Shown here: positions 15,542 through 19,107 of the stretch, one piece after another
Layout of the letters: each line of letters begins with the position of its first letter
Position numbering within the stretch: position 1 is the stretch's first letter
Source of the DNA: Oscillospiraceae bacterium
GTDB lineage: Bacteria; Bacillota; Clostridia; Oscillospirales; CAG-272
Direction: 5' to 3'
DNA: 19,107 nucleotides
Assembly: GCA_009788105.1 (NCBI GenBank)
Contig: WQSD01000004.1
Coordinates: 1 to 19,107, forward strand
The notes under the pieces: generated by a model
Told to the model about the DNA's origin: nothing
What the model saw: the letters and a program-made list of their open reading frames with translations, nothing else
Databases searched by the model: none
Position numbers and translations under genes: made by a program

Positions 15542-17371
15542 TTACTGCTGATCGGCACATTTATATGTTGTGACAATTTCTTTGATTTTAGCTATAGATT
15601 TTGTGCTGTTTTCTTCTGCAAGAGTGCGTAGCTCGGCACAGTCAGAAGTTAGTTTGCACTCGTCAAGTTCAATTGGGCGAGCGATATAAATAAGTTTGTT
15701 TTTCGTTTGTTTTAAGCCCTCTTCGTCCATAAGCATTTCTTCAAACAGCTTTTCTCCCGGTCGAAGCCCTGTGTAGGTGATTTCAATATCCACATCCGGA
15801 ACAAGACCCGATAGAGTGATAAGATTTCGTGCCATGTCGTCGATTTTCACCGGTGTTCCCATGTCAAGGACAAATATTTCGCCCCCTTTAGCATAGTAGC
15901 CCGCCTGCAAAATCAGCAACACCGCTTCTGAAATGGTCATGAAATATCGCACCATCTCCTTGTGGGTGATGGTGATGGGTCCGCCGTCTTTGATTTGCTT
16001 TTGAAAAAGAGGGACAACGCTTCCTGCGCTATTAAGCACATTTCCGAAACGCACCGCAACAAAGTCGGTGTCGTGCTTTTTGTTCATGGTTTGGATAACC
16101 ATTTCGCAAAGTCGCTTGGTCGCACCCATGATGTTGGTTGGGTTGACCGCTTTGTCTGTGGACACAAGCACAAACCGCTGTGTGCCGTGACGAGCGGCTG
16201 CCTCGGCGACGTTTTTTGTGCCGAAAACATTGTTTTTGATGGCCTCGTTCGGACTTTTTTCCATAAGCGGCACATGTTTGTGCGCCGCCGCATGATACAC
16301 AAGATTCGGACGATAGGTTGCGAAAATATCGTCTATTCGCTTTTCGTCACGAACAGAGGCAATAAGCACTTCTAATTTAAGTGTTGGATAGGCTTTAATC
16401 AGTTCTTGCTCTAAATCATAAATATTATTCTCATAAATATCCAAAATAATCAGTTTTGATGGGGCATATTTTGCAATTTGGCGACAAAGTTCGCTTCCAA
16501 TAGAGCCGCCGCCACCGCTGACTAACACCACCTTGTCGGTAATGTATTGGGCGATTTCCAGCATATTGATGTCAACCGGCTCTCGGTCAAGAAGGTCCTC
16601 GACTTTTACTTCACGAAGCAAAGAAACCGAAACTTCGCCGTTAATAAGCTGATACAGTCCCGGAAGAGTTTTCACTTCTCGTTTGGTGCTTTTGCAAACA
16701 GCATAAAATTCGCTGATAACTTTTGTCGGTGCAGAGGGCATAGCGATATAAATTATATCTATTCCGTATTTTTCAACGGCACGGGGGATATAACTTTTTC
16801 CGCCAACTATTTTCACTCCGTGGATAAATTTGTTCTTCTTGCCCGGGTCATCGTCAATGCAACATACCACAGTATCGTTTAGGTAGCTACTTTTTTTAAT
16901 CTCATTGATAAGGGTAAGTCCCGCAAGACCGCCACCCACAACCATAATTCGTTTGCTGGTTCGGTTAATGCCCGCATTGCTTTTACGGCTACGAGCAACA
17001 AGAAAACGGAAAAGGCGGGGCAAAACTGCACCCAGCAACAGAAATGCGAGGTAAAATGTACTGAAATTCAAGGCACGCCCTACATTGAATGCCACTAATG
17101 TTGCGAACAACACTATCGCAGATACAAAACAGGCGAAAAAAATCTTGATAAAGTCCCTAATACCAAAGTATTCCCAAACAAAACTGTACATTTTGAATCG
17201 CCAAAACAGAAATACAGTTAATACTGTGTTTGCTATCGGATACAAAGCAAACATGCTAAAGTTTTCCGGCAAAACAACCGTACCAAACTCTAAAAAGTAT
17301 GCCGCCAACATCATTAAATTTATTATTGCCACGTCGTAAAAGACTGGTAAAAACTTTTTATACTTGTGCAT
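15542..17371 (-). CDS. Membrane-anchored nucleotide-sugar 4,6-dehydratase, PglF/EpsC/CapD type
   Basis: This 609-residue protein is the first gene of the operon. It has four membrane helices in the first 120 or so residues, a first Rossmann-like domain beginning IMVVGGGLAGL (142-152), and a C-terminal short-chain dehydrogenase domain with GGGGSIGSELCRQI (286-299) and HAAAHKHVPLME (360-371). In the active site, STDKAVNPTNIMGATKR (404-420) has Met415 in place of the usual Tyr and keeps Lys419, as known for WbpM and PglF. Such enzymes convert UDP-GlcNAc to its 4-keto-6-deoxy form. Together with the aminotransferase and acetyltransferase downstream this makes a bacillosamine-type precursor (inference). 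The ATG at 17371 has only a weak GAAAGACG site. The length and domain order are normal for the family. Confidence 0.95.
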   Translation of the reverse strand: MHKYKKFLPVFYDVAIINLMMLAAYFLEFGTVVLPENFSMFALYPIANTVLTVFLFWRFKMYSFVWEYFGIRDFIKIFFACFVSAIVLFATLVAFNVGRALNFSTFYLAFLLLGAVLPRLFRFLVARSRKSNAGINRTSKRIMVVGGGLAGLTLINEIKKSSYLNDTVVCCIDDDPGKKNKFIHGVKIVGGKSYIPRAVEKYGIDIIYIAMPSAPTKVISEFYAVCKSTKREVKTLPGLYQLINGEVSVSLLREVKVEDLLDREPVDINMLEIAQYITDKVVLVSGGGGSIGSELCRQIAKYAPSKLIILDIYENNIYDLEQELIKAYPTLKLEVLIASVRDEKRIDDIFATYRPNLVYHAAAHKHVPLMEKSPNEAIKNNVFGTKNVAEAAARHGTQRFVLVSTDKAVNPTNIMGATKRLCEMVIQTMNKKHDTDFVAVRFGNVLNSAGSVVPLFQKQIKDGGPITITHKEMVRYFMTISEAVLLILQAGYYAKGGEIFVLDMGTPVKIDDMARNLITLSGLVPDVDIEITYTGLRPGEKLFEEMLMDEEGLKQTKNKLIYIARPIELDECKLTSDCAELRTLAEENSTKSIAKIKEIVTTYKCADQQ

Positions 17372-17400
17372 TTTCGTCTTTCGTTTAATGTTTTATGAGT

Positions 17401-17450
17401 GTACTCAAAGTCTGTAAAAATGTGGTTTTTCAGGCAAAAACACAGAGTAC
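17401..17450 (-). promoter_or_regulatory. Possible attenuator hairpin in the 5' leader of the polysaccharide operon
   Basis: Just after the predicted start of transcription the - strand leader can fold TGTGTTTTT (17436-17444) against AAAAACCACA (17421-17430) with one bulge and a GCCTG loop. A run of five T follows directly (17416-17420), as in an intrinsic terminator. An outer pair, GTACTC with GAGTAC (17445-17450 with 17401-17406), could enclose the whole. The stem is AT-rich and so not strong. It could be a regulated early terminator for the long operon. Confidence 0.4.
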
Positions 17451-17451
17451 A

Positions 17452-17480
17452 ATTATACCCTATATTCGACAATAAGTCAA
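17452..17480 (-). promoter_or_regulatory. Sigma-A-type promoter of the polysaccharide operon
   Basis: On the - strand TTGACT (17475-17480) and a perfect TATAAT (17452-17457) are separated by exactly 17 bases. The predicted start of transcription is near 17445, leaving a leader of about 75 bases before the dehydratase ATG at 17371. Upstream is an AT-rich region that may act as an UP element. No other promoter of this quality is evident before the twelve following genes. Confidence 0.85.
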
Positions 17481-17507
17481 TAGATAATTTGTAAACAAAA
17501 ATATATA

Positions 17508-17535
17508 TTGACAACATTGTTTATTATATTATAAC
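17508..17535 (+). promoter_or_regulatory. Possible antisense promoter at the end of the E2-like gene
   Basis: On the + strand TTGACA (17508-17513) and TATAAC (17530-17535) are separated by 16 bases. Transcription would run antisense through the E2-like gene. The surroundings are very AT-rich, so a chance match is possible. Confidence 0.25.
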
Positions 17536-18446
17536 CCATTTTCCCATCCAATAATCTTGCTGATGTCCGCTTCAAGGGGCAGGTCAAGGGCTTCCGGGTG
17601 GGCTAACAAATCGCGGATTAACTTCAGGCTTTTGGCGAAGTAATAGCCGTTGCCGATACGCTCGTCAAGGGTTAAACCAAGCTCTACTGAATCTCGCATT
17701 GTTACATTTCCGTCATCGTCATAGTACGGGCGTTTTTTCTTTTCGCCTATGACAAGAAATAGGGAATTTGTTCCCCAATCCGCAAGATGATGGTATGTGG
17801 CGGACAGCTTGATGCTACCTAAATTGGCAATAAATGCGGTCGTATGGTATGGGTCGACTTTTTTGATTGACATGGGCAGTTTGTCGATATAGGACAGCCC
17901 CCGCAAAGTCTTAACCAGCAGAGCAAGGAGAGGGCGGGGGAGCTTTGACAGCGGGTTCATAATATCTCCCGCTTCATCTTTGCCACCTTCGCTGCGTACC
18001 GATGTGACGCGCTTTTTAATCTTCCCATGAACTTGGTCGATGACAGAAATTTCGCTGTTACGGTCGGCTTTCATAATAATAAGGGTATCCGCCGAGCCTT
18101 CGGCGAACTGCTTTTTCGCCACAAAGCCAAAAGTGATGTCCTTGCGTTCGTAAAAACGATGGGCATGAACAAATCGGTTCAGATGGGGCCGCATATGAAC
18201 TGTCTTGGTAATAGCGGCGGTTATCACGTGGAACAGGGTGTACTTAAAGTCGTCATTGCCCGCATTTTTTGTTTCAAGATAGGCGTTGACTGCGGTAAGG
18301 TCAAGTAATTCGTTGACTACTGCCTCGTTTGCTGTGCGCCCAGGGAGCATATATGGCATAAGTTTGTGCATGGGGTCAAGGTCGCTGATATAGTACGCGT
18401 CTTTTCGGTCTCTGCGATGTCTTTTTTTACTCATGGTTCGTGCCAC
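17529..18446 (-). CDS. Stand-alone 2-oxoacid dehydrogenase E2-like (CAT-fold) protein with altered active site
   Basis: This is a protein of 305 residues (301 if the ATG at 18434 is used) related to the catalytic domain of dihydrolipoyl acyltransferases (E2) and chloramphenicol acetyltransferase. The match is clearest in the C-terminal third: FIANLGSIKL, then FLVIGEKKKRPYYDDDGNVTM, then the active-site region. It lacks lipoyl and E1/E3-binding domains and no E1 or E3 gene is nearby, so it is not an ordinary pyruvate dehydrogenase part. The catalytic motif HxxxDG of E2 (as in DHRVVDG) reads DERIGNG at 261-267 here, so both the His and the Asp are replaced. The basic N-terminus (SKKRHRRDRKD) is unusual. 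No clear ribosome site precedes either the GTG at 18446 or the ATG at 18434, so the start is uncertain. The substrate and role are unknown. Confidence 0.8.
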   Translation of the reverse strand: MARTMSKKRHRRDRKDAYYISDLDPMHKLMPYMLPGRTANEAVVNELLDLTAVNAYLETKNAGNDDFKYTLFHVITAAITKTVHMRPHLNRFVHAHRFYERKDITFGFVAKKQFAEGSADTLIIMKADRNSEISVIDQVHGKIKKRVTSVRSEGGKDEAGDIMNPLSKLPRPLLALLVKTLRGLSYIDKLPMSIKKVDPYHTTAFIANLGSIKLSATYHHLADWGTNSLFLVIGEKKKRPYYDDDGNVTMRDSVELGLTLDERIGNGYYFAKSLKLIRDLLAHPEALDLPLEADISKIIGWENGL

Positions 18447-18572
18447 GCGCGAGGGCGGTCACGCCGCAGGGAGCAAAATAGTTGCATCCCGCATTGTTTT
18501 CGCTGTTCTTGCGCGTCCTTTGGGTTGTTATTTTCAAACTTTTCTTCGCTATTAAGTGCGTTGAATAACGAT

Positions 18573-18601
18573 ATTATAACACAAGTTTGACTCAAAATCA
18601 A
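18573..18601 (-). promoter_or_regulatory. Sigma-A-type promoter of the E2-like gene
   Basis: On the - strand TTGATT (18596-18601) and a perfect TATAAT (18573-18578) are 17 bases apart. Transcription would begin near 18566, leaving a leader of about 120 bases. The leader contains no strong structure or recognisable ribosome site. The 200 bases between this gene and the riboswitch hold only this promoter and the opposing one. Confidence 0.75.
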
Positions 18602-18650
18602 GAGGAATGATATTTTGTGGGTTATTTCACGAAATTTTTTCTCTACCCCC

Positions 18651-18679
18651 TTGCATTATTATTTATTCTGTGATATAAT
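18651..18679 (+). promoter_or_regulatory. Sigma-A-type promoter driving the glycine riboswitch
   Basis: On the + strand TTGCAT (18651-18656) and a perfect TATAAT (18674-18679) are 17 bases apart. The start of transcription would be near 18686, about 30 bases before the first riboswitch helix, which fits riboswitch-led transcripts. Confidence 0.8.
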
Positions 18680-18717
18680 GCCTTTGTTATTGCTATTTCT
18701 GATAATACTCGTATGAC

Positions 18718-18942
18718 GGTTTCGGGAGAGGGGCGTTGCCTGTGGTTGCATCAAAACCATGGCACGACTAAAGGCTCCACCGAAGGAATAAGTGACGGCT
18801 CTGCACCCCGCCACGAAGATCTCAGGTAAACATACCGAAACCCGACGAAACTCTGGAGAAAATGCACCGCATTTACCGTAGGAGCAAGCAGTTTTTCAGT
18901 CCTTGGACTTTCACTTGCGAATCTCTCAGGTTAGACACAGAG
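18718..18942 (+). promoter_or_regulatory. Tandem glycine riboswitch (two aptamers)
   Basis: Two glycine aptamers stand in a row. In the first, P1 pairs GGTTTCGG (18718-18725) with CCGAAACC (18835-18842); the conserved GGAGAG follows the 5' strand, CCACCGAAGGAATAAG lies in the middle and ATCTCAGGTAAA (18820-18831) precedes the 3' strand. After a linker of about eight bases the second aptamer pairs CTCTG (18851-18855) with CAGAG (18938-18942) and contains GCACCGC, GGAGCAAGCAG and ATCTCTCAGGTTAGAC. Known glycine riboswitches control glycine cleavage (gcvT) or amino-acid symporter genes. The target lies downstream, outside the window. The - strand reading across this region, which could encode a 72-residue peptide, is not a gene. 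Confidence 0.93.
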
Positions 18943-18979
18943 CGAAACGCAGACTGCTTTTTGCGTTTCGCTGTTTTGT
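18941..18979 (+). terminator. Intrinsic terminator of the glycine riboswitch expression platform
   Basis: AGCGAAACGCA (18941-18951) pairs perfectly over 11 bases with 18962-18972, followed by GTTTTGTTTG. Its first two bases are also the last two of the second aptamer's P1 helix, so ligand binding and the terminator compete only at the stem base. It is probably the on/off element of the riboswitch. Confidence 0.8.
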
Positions 18980-18988
18980 TTGTGGTAG

Positions 18989-19080
18989 CAAGACGGAGTG
19001 GTTTTGTTGTCGCTGATGTACCGCCGAACCACCCCGTCTTGGCAGAAAACCACTGCCAATCCACCCCTCCACGGGAGGGG
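18989..19080. repeat. Cluster of three hairpins, probable dispersed palindromic element
   Basis: Three stems follow one another after the riboswitch terminator. CAAGACGG plus GTGGTT (18989-19003) pair with AACCAC plus CCGTCTTG (19027-19041) around one mismatch and a 23-base loop. GGCAG (19041-19045) pairs with CTGCC (19053-19057). CCCCTCC (19064-19070) pairs with GGAGGGG (19074-19080). No coding sense fits this arrangement. It looks like a small palindromic repeat of the type scattered in clostridial genomes, but only one copy is in the window. Confidence 0.45.
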
Positions 19081-19107
19081 AATAAGGTCAAGGACTATCT
19101 ATGCTCC

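Noticed and set aside
18452..18487. A possible 11-codon leader peptide before the E2-like gene on the - strand
   Set aside because: It has no ribosome site and no run of regulatory codons or attenuator after it; such short frames occur by chance.
18873..19091. A - strand frame that could encode a 72-residue peptide
   Set aside because: It lies antisense to the second glycine aptamer, the terminator and the hairpin cluster; its open frame is explained by those structures and it has no ribosome site.
1..19107. CRISPR array, transposase or integrase, tRNA or rRNA
   Set aside because: I looked for regularly spaced repeats, DDE or recombinase motifs and cloverleaf or rRNA consensus stretches and saw none.

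Overview
The window reads as a chromosomal segment of a Gram-positive, Bacillota-type bacterium, most likely Clostridia. The basis is a sigma-A-like promoter set, good AGGAG-type ribosome sites, an Era/VanZ/OmpR neighbourhood, a Cps2A-like LytR-CpsA-Psr protein, an eps-type exopolysaccharide operon resembling Bacillus subtilis epsA-O in content but not in order, and a tandem glycine riboswitch. The genus cannot be fixed from the sequence alone.

Left edge (1-1975, + strand): the C-terminal part of an OmpR/PhoB response regulator, a VanZ-like membrane protein and the GTPase Era follow one another with overlapping ends. After Era come a short non-coding stretch with hairpins and a strong terminator, against which the large leftward operon converges.

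Centre (1976-17480, - strand): one compact operon of 13 genes reads leftward from a consensus-like promoter at 17452-17480. Transcription order is: membrane nucleotide-sugar 4,6-dehydratase (PglF/EpsC/CapD type), LCP ligase, DegT-family aminotransferase (PglE/EpsN type), phosphoglycosyl transferase (PglC/EpsL type), sugar acetyltransferase (PglD/EpsM type), four glycosyltransferases (GT4, GT2, and two tandem paralogous GT4), EpsG/Wzy-like polymerase, GalE, a MurJ-family flippase and a Wzz-like chain-length protein. The inferred pathway is: dehydratase, aminotransferase and acetyltransferase make a UDP-2,4-diacetamido-trideoxy sugar (bacillosamine type); the phosphoglycosyl transferase loads it on undecaprenyl phosphate; the glycosyltransferases extend it; MurJ or an outside flippase flips it; EpsG polymerises; the Wzz-like protein sets length; the LCP protein attaches the polymer to the wall. 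GalE can supply UDP-galactose. The middle of the operon (polymerase and nearby glycosyltransferases) is visibly richer in A+T than Era or the dehydratase gene, as is usual for exchangeable polysaccharide genes.

Right edge (17529-19107): a stand-alone gene related to the E2 acyltransferase catalytic domain, with altered active-site residues and its own promoter, reads leftward. Back to back with it a + strand promoter drives a tandem glycine riboswitch and an intrinsic terminator. The gene it controls lies beyond the window. The last 120 bases hold three consecutive hairpins that look like a dispersed palindromic element.

I found no transposase, CRISPR array, tRNA or rRNA. The window is mainly a well-understood type of system. 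The points most worth a second look are the altered E2-like protein, the possible attenuator in the polysaccharide leader, the use of MurJ as the only flippase, the Wzz-like protein without a tyrosine kinase, and the riboswitch plus palindromic element.
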